A stretch of DNA of 63,193 bases. Origin: DASVEE01 sp036399695 (GTDB lineage Bacteria; Acidobacteriota; Thermoanaerobaculia; Gp7-AA8). Below the pieces are notes generated by a model. It saw only the letters and a program-made list of their open reading frames with translations. It was not told where the DNA came from and did no database searches. The stretch covers positions 1 through 63,193 of the forward strand of contig DASWMP010000008.1 in assembly GCA_036399695.1 (NCBI GenBank), in the 5' to 3' direction. Below, one piece after another: positions 34,501 to 40,147 of this stretch. Position numbers and translations under genes: made by a program. The first letter of the stretch is position 1. The number at the start of each line of letters is the position of its first letter.

Positions 34501-37500
34501 CCACCGCGATACAGCACCTCGCGCAGCGCCGGCGCGTCCGCGGCCGCGGCCAACTCCAGCGACACGGTGCGAGCCAGCTCGTCGGCGGAGAGACCGTCGA
34601 CGCCAAGCGTCACGTAATCGAAGTTCGGGTTCTCGTACTTGAGCGTCCTGGCGAAGCCGCCGACCGTCGCATGGACCGCGCGGGTGAAGTCGTGTCCGAG
34701 CGGATGCACATAGACGAACTGCACGCGCTCGCGCAGCTTCGCCTTCAGCGCGGCCTGCGTCAGATACAGCACGCTGAAGATCGTGGCGTCCAGCGCGGCC
34801 GAAGCGTCGCCGGCGCCCCCGGCGTTCATGCCCCAGAGATGCGCGATGCGCGAGACCGAAATGCCCTGTGCTGCGAGCTCCTGCAGCAGACGCTCATAGC
34901 CGGCACGGTCGCGCGGATCGAGCTCGTAGACCGCGGGCTCCAGCTCGGTGGAACCGCTGACCTCATCGGTCCTGGCTGTCCCATTGGTCCCATTGGTCCC
35001 ATACGCCGCAGGCGGCCGCACGAGGACAACCCTTTCGTAACCGCCGCAACGCGCGAAACTCTCGGCGGTCTCTACGTCCTGCGCGAAGAGCACCAGCGTC
35101 TTTGCCGCGACGCCCGGCTGCGCGGCCGGATCGCTCCGCGTCCACACCGGCCGGTAGTAGATGTCGCCTCGGCGTTCGGCCGGCGCTGTCGCCGGCCGCT
35201 CGGCGAGCGGACGCTTCTGAAAGTTCCGGAGCTCCACCAGCACGTTGCCGTTTGCGTCGACGAGCGTGGCGTCGAACGCGGTGCCGTTCCCGTCCGGCGA
35301 GCCGGCGGTGCTGACGGTGGCGTGGACGAAGCAGCGCTCTTCGACAGCCTTGAACACCTCGGCCGTCTCCAGGAAAAAGGGCACGAACTGGCGTCCCTGG
35401 CGCCGCAGCCCCAGAAGGGTCAGCGCCGTCACGGCCTGAAAGACGCCATCCATGATGCTGGGATGCAGGACGTAGCCTTGCGCGTCTCCGCGCAGCGCGT
35501 CGGGCAGCGTGACTTCGGCGAGGATCTCCCGGTCGTTGTGCACGCACTCGTCGAGCACCTGAAACGTGCTCCCGTACGCGAGCCCGTGCCGCTCGAACAG
35601 CGCGTAGAGATCGGTCTTCGCACCGCGGCTGCTGCACCTCGCCCGCACCGCGGCGAGGTCCACGGTACGGCGCCGGCCCGGCTCCGCGGGACGGACCGCG
35701 ACCACACCCTTGCTGTGGACCGTCTGACCCTGGACCAGCTCGAAGCTCACCTTGTCCTGCTGCGGGGTCAGCCGGAGCTCCACCTGAACGTCTCCAGCCT
35801 CGATCACGACCGGGGCGATCCAGTAGACGTTCTCGAGCACCTGCACGCCGTTGCCCAGCTTCGTCGCGGCCGCGGCCCGCGCGAGCTCCAGGTGCATCAC
35901 ACCCGGGAGCATCGGCCTGTGCTGCACCACATGGTCGCGGATGAAGAAATCGGCCCGACGCAGCACGACTGACGTAGCGCCTGGCGCCGGCTCGTGTTTG
36001 ACGGGCTCCGGCACGATCGCCTTCGACGGCCGCGCACCACCCGCTTCAGTAAACCAGCAGCGCTTCCGCGCGAACGGATAGGTGGGCAGCGGCAACCGCC
36101 GTGCCGGCGACGCCGCGTCAGTCCAGTCGATCGCCTCACCCTGCACCCAGCGCGTCGCCAGAGACGCGTCAGGTGTCTGCCGATCGCCGGAAGCGTGCAG
36201 CACGATTCCCGGCTTCGTCCCTTCACCGCCGGCGACGTAGCCCCGCAGGGTCTCGGCGACCTCCTCGATGGATGACGCGACCACCGCCAGCCGTTCGTCG
36301 AACGCATCCCTGCCGCTCTGCAGTGTGTACGCGACGTCGCGCGGGGAAAGACGTGCGGCACTGTCGCCGTGCTCGCGCGCCGCGAAATAGTCGGCCATCG
36401 ACGCCGCGTACGCGTGCAGCCGCCCCTTCTTCGCGGACAGCGGGAAGACGTAAGGCCGTTCCTCGGTCTCCGGATCGGCGGCCACAATCGGCGCTTCTTC
36501 GAGCACGACGTGCGCGTTGACGCCGCCCATGCCGAAGGAGCTGACGCCGGCTCTTCTCGGCGCTTCACTCGTGTCCCACGGCGCCGCATCCACGGCGACG
36601 TAGAACGGGCTGCCGTCCAGCTCGATGTAGGGATTGATGCGGTCGAAGCTCCGGACCGGCGGGATCGTCCGGTGCTTGAGCGCCATGACGACCTTCACGA
36701 TGCCGGCGACGCCCGACGCGCTTTCCAGATGGCCGACGTTCGTCTTCACCGCGCTCAGCGCGCACCGCCGCGTGTCGTCGCCGGCCTGCAGCGGGAGCTC
36801 CCGCACCAGTTCGGCGAACGCCTTCTTCAGACCATTGATCTCGATCGGGTCGCCCAGCGGCGTCCCCGTGCCGTGCGTCTCGATGTAGCCGATGGAGCGA
36901 GGATCGATCCCGGCACGACGCCACGCCTCACGCACCACCGCCGCCTGGGCGTCGGTACTCGGAGCGGTGAGGAAGTTGGACCGGCCGCCATGATTGATGG
37001 CCGAGCTCCTGATGACCGCGTGGATGTGGTCGCGGTCGCGCACGGCGTGGTCGAGCCGCTTGATGAACAGCACCCCGACACCTTCGCTGCGCACGTAACC
37101 GTTGGCCGAGGCACTGAAAGTGTTGCACCGTCCGTCCGGCGAAAGCATCCCGGACTTGCTGTGCGAAATGAACATGGTCGGCGTCAGCAGGGTGTTCACC
37201 CCGCCGACGATGGCCGCCTCACACTCGCCGGTGGTGATGTCGCGGATGGCGTTGTGCAATGCGACGAGACTGCTGGAGCAGGCCGTGTCCACCGCCTCAC
37301 TCCGTCCCCGCAGGTTGAAGAGATACGACACACGGTTCGCCAGGATCGAATGCACGGTGCCGGTGGAGATGTACGGCGCGATGTCGTGCCGGCTCTCTCG
37401 CATCAATTCGCTGTAGTCGTTTTTCGACACGCCGGCATACACGCCGATCGTCCGGCCCGACAGGCTGGCCACGCTGTAACCGGCATCTTCGACGGCATGC

Positions 37501-37835
37501 CACGCGGTCTCCAGAAAGAGGCGATGCTGCGGGTCGATGAACGCCGCTTCGTTGGGCGCGATGCCGAAGAAGAGCGGATCGAATTTGTCGACGTCGTCGA
37601 TGAACCCGCCCCACTTGACGTTGGTCTTGTTGGCCTCGACACGCGGGTCGCCGAAGTAGCGCCGCCAGTCCCACCGGTCGGCCGGAACCTCACGGATGGA
37701 ATCGCGCTTGCCGACGATGTTGCGCCAGTATTCGTCGTAGTTCGCCGCGCCCGGAAACCTGCACGACATGCCCACGATGGCAATGTCGACAGCCGGACGG
37801 ACGTCCCCGCCGTTTCGCTTCTCTTCTGGATTCAT
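22710..37835 (-). CDS. trans-AT polyketide synthase (PKS A)
   Basis: Multimodular AT-less polyketide synthase of 5041 residues. Domains by approximate residue: KS 16-440 (Cys186), DH 620-890 (His635, Asp796), KR 930-1390 (Tyr1285), ACP (Ser1438), DH-like 1490-1790 (His1523, Asp replaced by Thr1690), ACP (Ser1832), ACP (Ser1947), KS 2031-2455 (Cys2202), DH 2642-2925 (His2672, Asp2845), KR 2960-3420 (Tyr3315), C-methyltransferase 3500-3720 (LELGAGTGG from 3602), tandem ACPs (Ser3866, Ser3979), KS 4089-4520 (Cys4260), DH 4709-4990 (His4739, Asp4911), then a helical tail. There is no loading domain, so it receives its chain from a subunit outside the window or from an unusual partner. It begins 76 bases after the START gene and ends 240 bases before PKS B, consistent with one operon. 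The ATG at 37835 has only a weak ribosome site. Confidence 0.97.
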   Translation of the reverse strand: MNPEEKRNGGDVRPAVDIAIVGMSCRFPGAANYDEYWRNIVGKRDSIREVPADRWDWRRYFGDPRVEANKTNVKWGGFIDDVDKFDPLFFGIAPNEAAFIDPQHRLFLETAWHAVEDAGYSVASLSGRTIGVYAGVSKNDYSELMRESRHDIAPYISTGTVHSILANRVSYLFNLRGRSEAVDTACSSSLVALHNAIRDITTGECEAAIVGGVNTLLTPTMFISHSKSGMLSPDGRCNTFSASANGYVRSEGVGVLFIKRLDHAVRDRDHIHAVIRSSAINHGGRSNFLTAPSTDAQAAVVREAWRRAGIDPRSIGYIETHGTGTPLGDPIEINGLKKAFAELVRELPLQAGDDTRRCALSAVKTNVGHLESASGVAGIVKVVMALKHRTIPPVRSFDRINPYIELDGSPFYVAVDAAPWDTSEAPRRAGVSSFGMGGVNAHVVLEEAPIVAADPETEERPYVFPLSAKKGRLHAYAASMADYFAAREHGDSAARLSPRDVAYTLQSGRDAFDERLAVVASSIEEVAETLRGYVAGGEGTKPGIVLHASGDRQTPDASLATRWVQGEAIDWTDAASPARRLPLPTYPFARKRCWFTEAGGARPSKAIVPEPVKHEPAPGATSVVLRRADFFIRDHVVQHRPMLPGVMHLELARAAAATKLGNGVQVLENVYWIAPVVIEAGDVQVELRLTPQQDKVSFELVQGQTVHSKGVVAVRPAEPGRRRTVDLAAVRARCSSRGAKTDLYALFERHGLAYGSTFQVLDECVHNDREILAEVTLPDALRGDAQGYVLHPSIMDGVFQAVTALTLLGLRRQGRQFVPFFLETAEVFKAVEERCFVHATVSTAGSPDGNGTAFDATLVDANGNVLVELRNFQKRPLAERPATAPAERRGDIYYRPVWTRSDPAAQPGVAAKTLVLFAQDVETAESFARCGGYERVVLVRPPAAYGTNGTNGTARTDEVSGSTELEPAVYELDPRDRAGYERLLQELAAQGISVSRIAHLWGMNAGGAGDASAALDATIFSVLYLTQAALKAKLRERVQFVYVHPLGHDFTRAVHATVGGFARTLKYENPNFDYVTLGVDGLSADELARTVSLELAAAADAPALREVLYRGGERHVRRIVHEAAQGGDAAAPLLKRKGVYVVAGGNGGLGSVFTRHLASTYGATVLWLGRSAMTDAIAAKIADIESAGGKCHYFSVDITDRDALAAVLAEIKTVHPAIDGVIHAAGVIEDAFILRKQHDSFARVLAPKIEGALNLDDLTRDEPLDFFVVFSSIAAVMPNQGQSDYASANSFLDSFTQVRNELAAEQRRSGVSLAINWPLWAQGGMRVTAEEERHLLRVFGMKPLPTADGVAIFETALALAKQTFPETHQLIALDGDKAKIERCLGLDQPVRVAQAQPEAEAPLARLQRELKTIFAGYLGLAPNAIAGGRTLGELGLDSAALLGVTNDVNKHFGADLKPTLFFDLDTVDKLAAHLIAIGKAEPVAANGDVARWNRSLIDVDRSDRQQLRFSRVFKTAEFYLRDHVVDGQYNMPGACYVEMARQAADLVLGTGVARRLTHNYWASPLSSPAEDFSAHVQITKKDDQLAYEVVSFGPDGEKRLHAMGQVTPGDPAKAADSRIDVAVVTARCDETRYPAQVYGQIRGEGLIVGTTFQPMQQISLSDTEALGKLVLPAEVAGTIDDYVLHPALLTGAFQTALVSNKRSSGNDRWYVPIGMDDLEVLAPIPAECYVYCRPRPANLRNEEMRKFDLDVCRMDGEVVVRLTGFAIRALKQGAAAAHGARVVQSASRTPLAEGVLATAAQELIRSLVAGPIGLAADEIDFSVQFDDYGVTSVMVVELNQSFEEVFGPLPKTLFFEYRNITELAGYFVLHHADVLTRGAEKPAPAAEITPVAQPAMGPMGPMEPMGAGEQLDDRARAYFRSLIAPSIGVAEGELDVQTGFDQYGVNSVMVVELNEIFEHVFGPLSKTLFFEYRTIDELSAYFLDMHREKLLAALPAVPVSERRVVATQSEPEQHDGARAPEAVSSARQNQDDIAIVSAAGRFPGARNLDELWDVLREGRDCITEIPAGRFDYRKYYDADPEQNGIYGKWGGFIDDVDRFDAGFFNISPREAELIDPQERLLLEVVWEMLERAGYTPNRLRTLAGGRVGVFVGALWQPYESAGVEATLSGTPIAPSSLLYSIPNRISYYLDLAGPSMAIDTACSSSLTALHVACQSIREGESQSAIVAGVNLSLTNSKYLFLSRGRFLSTDGRCRSYGAGGDGYVPGEGVCSLLLKPLAGAVADGDSILAVIKGSAINHGGRTNGYTVPSPKAQGNVIAEALKRGGVDPRTISYIDGHGTGTSLGDPIELAGLEKALGLGGDDSRECAIGSIKSNIGHLEAAAGVASIVKVILQMQHGQLAPTLHTEQLNPNIDFQRSRFQVQRELAPWPRPAQLPRRAGVSSFGAGGSNAHVILEEYAGSPAPALSRDYDAARPALFVFSARTENRLLALVRNFESYLGAVSADQLHDIAYTLQAGREAMRERLAVVASSMKELRTALAAILDGKQPENSRRGRVAVRGKGGNRTSAPGVEVIASWWKEQSLARIAEAWTEGLEIDWAPLYGDRRYRCLPLPAYPFARDRYWLDTAPSTVTAVHAGAAPAMLHPLLHRNTSDLDVQRYGSTLTGEEFFLVDHRVAADGCGAERVLPGVAYLEMARAAIEQATPVRPEASVLELVNNVWSQPLVVTAETEVSIALSENEEGEIEYEIYSHGGDTDVVHCQGRAAWRPESAPELLDVAGLQQRMQQGTVRADNIYEAFAQKGLMLGPSFRGIRSLNLGQNELLAHLTLPEKVRESAAEYVLHPSMMDSALQGSLGLIDGWSASELRLPFALESVQIVSRCAGDMMAWVRFAPGSHQRDRVVKIDVDICDAQGRLCVRVKGFAARARERRGVEAGAKATMQPMAPVGQIGPVRTPSVPLVPSFPVATGGAVTLAAVWNAVQPEFTESLSGERVVVIGGRAGIAGAELINIDGSATIDEIAAQLQGTRIDHLCWILPPTSAGDAESFIRAQEHGVLFGFRLIKALLRDGYGAGELAWTVITNATQQVRRGEAIDPAHASVRGLLGSMAKEYRNWNVRLVDVDGDVPWTDVARLPFDARGDGWAHRDGQWYRELLVECASAPAPQPKFRPEGAYVVIGGAGGVGEVLSEYLIANYDARVAWIGRREKDASIAAAQERVVRGRGERPFYIAADATSREELERARELILERYNRIDGVIHSAIVLIDKSLANMTEEQFRAALAAKVDVSVRLAQVFGQDPLDFVLYFSSLQSFLKAPGQSNYAAGCTFTDAFADWQSATAAYPVKVMQWGYWGSVGVVAAPEHQERMARMGWGSLEAEEAMAGLEQLLSGPLDRAGLLRTNGPEALRALGVSEGEALTVARQDAPSVSATLLAERDVREWPPSWQQERQELDAMLVKLLAAEMATLGSNPAGAVAATPAGIISAYERWTQETLRLLAAHGASLDATADAGQLWREWEQETGRWSEAHPGMQAHVKLVDATMRSLRPILRGERRATDVIFPSSSLDLVGAVYKNNSVADYFNGVMADVVGWYVEERGAREDASLNLRLLELGAGTGGSSEGLLRKLDDYRPHVREYCYSDVSKWFLVHGENAYGAGRDYLRYAVVDVEKSLDEQGVERGAYDVVLAANVLHATQRMRDTLRNAKAALKKNGILVLNEISTNSAFMHLTFGLLEGWWAYADPELRIEGSPGLTDTSWKAVLEEEGFGHVSFPAHGAYGLGQQIIIAESNGVIRHKRRATVPVTAPVTASLPMGPISPVSPIGTIAPAPAQSGAPNEAALLPKIESWLAEAVVLLLKVKREDVDPDAELSEFGFDSISLTGLANHVNQAFGLALMPTVFFEHPTVRAFAAHLAKTHGAKLVEKLLGRTAAPAMPVPQTARVVGSEAPRDRAELRESIEKWLVDAVGTLLKVKKEDVDLDAELSEFGFDSISLTGFANHVNRACGLELMPTIFFEHPTVRAFARYLAEHHAERLVEKLGLSVSRERPMGPMGPMGPMGRSEAPAPVAARDARLGRKRGRAQAAATTATTAAAAPAPQHAEPIAIIGMSGRFPGADDLHAFWANLLAGRQSVVEIPKSRWDWEALYADEKEDGNRSSVKWGAFMDGVDEFDPLFFGISPREAERMDPQHRLTMMYGWKAFEDAGYGPKQLWGSRTGVFIGTANTGYGELLLTHDGTGIEGYTATGLVPSVGPNRLSYLLNLHGPSEPVETACSSSLVAVHRAVRAILADDCDMALVGGVNTLFPTLHVSFNKAGMLSPDGKCKTFSSRADGYARGEGVGMVVLKKLSAAERDGDHIYALIRGSAENHGGRAQSLTAPNPQAQAELIKDAYRRAGVNPASVSYIEAHGTGTPLGDPIEINGLTSAFRSLHEELGEAPATGYCGLGSVKTNIGHLELAAGAAGLIKIILQMQHRTLVRSLHCEEINPYIHLEDTPFYLVRENQPWRPLKDGAGRARPLLAGVSSFGFGGVNAHVVVEEYAGGAVQSPATTGPAVIVLSAKDGERLKEQAVNLRQAIARGDVQASDLAAAAYTLQIGREAMDHRLAFTAGSLDELETKLGAFLDGKSGIDGLYRGEVRRNSETLALFRGDEELREAVGKWLERGKWAKLLELWVKGLEIEWEQLYRGEKPRRVSLPTYPFAKERCWIDPVVNVQVASSAAVEVLHPLLHRNTSDLSEQRFTTTFNGTEFFLTDHQVRTNGQTRAVLPGVAYLEMARAAIVQASPASAAGSVLELQNIVWLKPIVVTGAATVSIALVANGANRIDFEIYSLAGEQETLHCQGQGLFSPDAAVRAIDLVRLAGEMRDGQLDAAEVYELFGRMGLEYGPAHQGITSIRFGEQQLLAQLRLPAGVAGSQQDYVLHPSLMDSALQASLGLFVDFDHLPGKPSVPFAVESVRILAEPSAEMVAWLRYGKNGTSTVDLDLCDPQGNVRVQVRGLASRALESETKSPFPPATAGRIPIKANRQPEATVDLAFYETLLADVVSRKVSVDDAADLG
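25695..25732. repeat. 9-bp array in ACP-KS linker
   Basis: About four units read as PMGPMGPMGPMG between the tandem ACPs and the third KS of PKS A. Confidence 0.92.
26391..26434. repeat. 9-bp array in MT-ACP linker
   Basis: Diverged units read as PMGPISPVSPIGTI between the C-methyltransferase and the first of the tandem ACPs in PKS A. Confidence 0.85.
28960..29025. repeat. 9-bp array in DH-KR linker
   Basis: Diverged units read as MQPMAPVGQIGPVRTPSVPL (about residues 2938-2959 of PKS A), between the DH and KR domains of module 2. Confidence 0.8.
32118..32152. repeat. 9-bp array between tandem ACPs
   Basis: About four units read as MGPMGPMEPMG, separating the second and third ACPs of PKS A module 1. 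Confidence 0.92.
34977..35002. repeat. 9-bp array, inverted orientation, in KR structural domain
   Basis: Three units on the opposite strand relative to the other arrays, read as YGTNGTNGTA (about residues 945-953 of PKS A) within the structural half of the first KR. Confidence 0.88.
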
Positions 37836-37911
37836 GTGGATTCAGCCTGCCTGTCGGGCAATGAGTGGGAGATACGACCGGGAGCGCCCCCGGCGGGCGG
37901 CCCCGATCGTT

Positions 37912-38658
37912 CTACTTCGACGCTATGGCGACGTCGGCTCTTTCCTGGATCGAGGGGTAGCGGGCCTGCTGCCACCGCGGGTTGTCGAGGTACTTCTGCA
38001 GCGGGTGAAGCAGTCTGTACTGCGCGCGGGGGGCGAAGCGGTTGAACATGAAGTATGGGAGGCCCATGTCCACGTTCATGCGGTTCTCCACTTCCACCTG
38101 CCCGTTATCGAGCGGCGTGAAGCTCCACGTGTTGTGCATGTGCGAGACGCGGTAGCAGCAATCGTTCTGTGGGAGATCGTCCGGCATGGCCATGAAATCA
38201 ATCAGGACGGCTTTCGTGACCGGGTTCTGTGTCGCACGCGCTTTGATGAGCACTTCGCGGGCATCAAAGGGGCCGCGGGCGCGGAGGCGGAAGAGGTGGA
38301 TGTAGGAGAGGTCCTGCGAGTTCCAGGGCTGGATGGCCGCGATGCTTTTACAGCTCGGGAACCAGGTCGAGCAGTCCTCGCTCGACGTCTGCATCATCGA
38401 GTCGACGGCCGCGTTCATCGTCGTGCGGACGCGCGTGACGCCGCGGACGCGCTGCACTACATCGCCTGGCGCCTTGAGCGTGTAAATCGTCACGCCGTTC
38501 TTGTCGATCACCTTTTCCCACTTATTGGAGCCCGAATACTTCCAGGCGAAATGGGCCCCGGTGGCGAGCACCATCAGGACGACGGCTGCAATGAACAGAA
38601 ACCGGGCTGCTTTGGCCATGAAACCGCGACGTTTTGTACCGCTGTTCTCAGTTGTCAC
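37912..38658 (-). CDS. membrane-anchored START-domain protein
   Basis: 248 residues: a short basic N-terminus, one hydrophobic segment at about residues 20-38, then a START/SRPBCC-type lipid-binding fold beginning near KWEKVIDKNGVTIY. Features typical of the family include the WSFTPL and VENRMNVDMG stretches and the Trp/Cys-rich middle. START domains bind hydrophobic ligands in a deep cavity; the anchor places it at the membrane, probably facing the periplasm. The GTG start is chosen because AAGGAGG lies 5 bases upstream. It sits 70 bases after the GMC gene and 76 before PKS A, so it is almost certainly co-transcribed. A role in holding or presenting a hydrophobic product or intermediate is inference; a housekeeping lipid-transfer role is possible. 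I see no cyclase-specific residues I can name. Confidence 0.88.
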   Translation of the reverse strand: MTTENSGTKRRGFMAKAARFLFIAAVVLMVLATGAHFAWKYSGSNKWEKVIDKNGVTIYTLKAPGDVVQRVRGVTRVRTTMNAAVDSMMQTSSEDCSTWFPSCKSIAAIQPWNSQDLSYIHLFRLRARGPFDAREVLIKARATQNPVTKAVLIDFMAMPDDLPQNDCCYRVSHMHNTWSFTPLDNGQVEVENRMNVDMGLPYFMFNRFAPRAQYRLLHPLQKYLDNPRWQQARYPSIQERADVAIASK

Positions 38659-38663
38659 TGTTG

Positions 38664-38670
38664 CCTCCTT
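38664..38670 (-). promoter_or_regulatory. ribosome binding site of START gene (GTG start)
   Basis: A perfect AAGGAGG on the minus strand, 5 bases before GTG at 38658. It favours the GTG over the internal ATG at codon 14, which would cut into the membrane segment's basic flank. Confidence 0.75.
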
Positions 38671-38728
38671 GCAATCAGACGATTCGAAATCGTGTCCGCG
38701 GCAGCGAGTACGCCGCGCGGACGGTCAA

Positions 38729-40003
38729 TTAGTGCGCGAGTAGACGTCCGGCCAGGTACTTGCCGAGACAGATCAGCGTGAAACTCGGGGCGATCTTCAC
38801 GTCTGCCGGAATGACCGAGCCGTCACATACGTGCAGGTTCCGGATTTCCGTTTCGAGGTTGGAGCTCAGGTGCTCTTTGATGCGGATCGTGCCGCCGATG
38901 TGCGAGGCTGCCGGCTGCGACTTGAAGATGTCTTTCGCGCCCGCGCGCTGCAGGATCTGGCGGGCGATCTCTTCTCCCCGCTTCAGCTTGGACTGATCCT
39001 CGGCGGTGAACTGCTTGTAATACCGGCCGTCCTCGCGCAGACCGCCGCCCAGGCCTTCCTTCACCATCACGCCGATGCCGATGCTGCTCGCGTGGCGGAA
39101 GGCACGGATCCACTGGCGGCTGCTGAGCATGAACATCTTGAACAGCTTGCGAGGAAAGTTCGCGTCGCCGACGCCGATGTTGTCTTCGAGGACGGGGCCC
39201 ATGCTGGCCACGAAACTTTTGCCTGCTTTCAGCCCCGGCACGTAGCCGAACAGGCCGAACCCGGGATGGCAATAGAAGCCGTTATTGAGGACGCTGCGGA
39301 TGCCGCTGTCCCGCAGAATGATCGGCGAGGCCGCGGAGCCGGCGGAGAGCACGACCTTCGGTGCGTAGGCCTTCCGGACCTCGACCTCCTTCTTCGACTT
39401 GCGGACCTCGTACTCCACACCGACCGCGCTCTGGTTGGCCGACAGCACCTTCAGGACCCTCGCGCGGTTGACGAGCGTCGCACCGTTCTGCACGGCTTCT
39501 TCGACGTAGCTCCGTGCGTTCCATTTCGCGTCCGGCGTATACCCGTCCGCGCATTTGGCCAGGTCGATGAGCATCGAGCTCTTCGGCCAGGGATAGCCGC
39601 AATCCATCGCGCTCTGCCGCAGTCGAAGGGACTGCGAACCGAGCAACTCGTCCGGGATGACGGACAGCGGCAGTTCCCGCTTCGCGTCTTCGACGGCGCC
39701 CGAGAGATCGACGCCCAGCGCCTGGAACTTATCGAGCGGCGGGAAATCGGCGATGGCGAAGTACAGCGATGTCGTGCCGCCGGTCGTGAACGCCCTCGGC
39801 GCCACGAGATTGTCACTGACGGAAACCGCACTGAAGATCCCCGCCGTTGCAAGCGACCCTTCCTGCACTTTGGCATTGCCGCCGCGCTCGAGGATCAGTA
39901 CCCGCTTTTTGCCTTTGCTCAATTCTCTTGCGATCGTGGCGCCGGAGGGCCCGGACCCCACCACGATGGCATCGAATTCGCTGCTATGAGATTGCTCGTT
40001 CAA
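38729..40003 (-). CDS. GMC-family FAD-dependent oxidoreductase
   Basis: About 424 residues from the TTG start. FAD-binding GSGPSG at residues 16-21 opens a Rossmann fold; an adenine-ribose acidic residue follows in LILERGG; the C-terminal GMC signature includes ASHIGGT (candidate catalytic His near 368) and HVCDGSVIP. The usual second catalytic His or Asn position reads IAPSFT, so the second residue may differ from classical choline or glucose oxidases. GMC enzymes oxidise alcohols to aldehydes or ketones; here it could tailor a polyketide hydroxyl or act on the aldehyde/alcohol released by the NRPS reductase (inference). The TTG is preferred over an in-frame GTG at 40075 because GGAG stands 7 bases before it and the GTG lies in a repeat. 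Confidence 0.9.
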   Translation of the reverse strand: MNEQSHSSEFDAIVVGSGPSGATIARELSKGKKRVLILERGGNAKVQEGSLATAGIFSAVSVSDNLVAPRAFTTGGTTSLYFAIADFPPLDKFQALGVDLSGAVEDAKRELPLSVIPDELLGSQSLRLRQSAMDCGYPWPKSSMLIDLAKCADGYTPDAKWNARSYVEEAVQNGATLVNRARVLKVLSANQSAVGVEYEVRKSKKEVEVRKAYAPKVVLSAGSAASPIILRDSGIRSVLNNGFYCHPGFGLFGYVPGLKAGKSFVASMGPVLEDNIGVGDANFPRKLFKMFMLSSRQWIRAFRHASSIGIGVMVKEGLGGGLREDGRYYKQFTAEDQSKLKRGEEIARQILQRAGAKDIFKSQPAASHIGGTIRIKEHLSSNLETEIRNLHVCDGSVIPADVKIAPSFTLICLGKYLAGRLLAH

Positions 40004-40010
40004 CTGTGAT

Positions 40011-40014
40011 CTCC
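40011..40014 (-). promoter_or_regulatory. ribosome binding site deciding a TTG start (GMC gene)
   Basis: GGAG on the minus strand with a 7-base spacer to TTG at 40003. The longer frame to 40075 would put the start codon inside a palindromic repeat and add 24 residues with no family resemblance. Confidence 0.65.
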
Positions 40015-40061
40015 AATGGATTGCACGTACAGGCGGAGAGTGTCTGTGTGCGATGAAGTGG

Positions 40062-40138
40062 TGTAGGACAGACACTCCTGTCTGTCCGCCCTGGACGCGG
40101 GCGGTGATAGACGGACAGACAAGAGTGTCTGTCCTACA
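40062..40138. repeat. palindromic GGACAGACA element between MATE and GMC genes
   Basis: Two 26-base arms (40062-40087 and 40113-40138) are inverted copies with one mismatch, starting TGTAGGACAGACACTC and ending GAGTGTCTGTCCTACA; the spacer is about 25 bases. It fills most of the 144-base gap and could form a strong hairpin in the transcript. There is no T-tract, so I do not call it a terminator. The same family occurs in coding sequence near 16000. Confidence 0.9.
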
Positions 40139-40147
40139 TGGACCGCC

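Larger units (their letters stand above)
31851..37790 (-). other. PKS A module 1: KS-DH-KR-ACP-DH*-ACP-ACP
   Basis: KS (VDTACSSSL), DH whose His motif HVVQHRPMLPG lacks the usual Gly but which keeps DGVFQ, KR (AGGNGGLG, DYASAN) and a first ACP (LGLDSAALLG). A second double-hotdog domain then follows without its own KS. It has HVVDGQYNMPG intact but LHPALLTGAFQ with Thr for the catalytic Asp. Two related ACPs (YGVTSVMVV, YGVNSVMVV) close the module. A plausible reading is dehydration followed by a double-bond shift. Confidence 0.8.

Noticed and set aside
40004..40075. N-terminal extension of the GMC gene to GTG 40075
   Set aside because: The start would lie in the palindromic repeat, and the 24 added residues lack any family resemblance, while a TTG with GGAG at proper spacing matches the normal GMC N-terminus.
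40062..40138. Palindrome as an intrinsic terminator between MATE and GMC
   Set aside because: The stem is strong but no run of T follows on the minus strand, and the same element is translated elsewhere in the operon.
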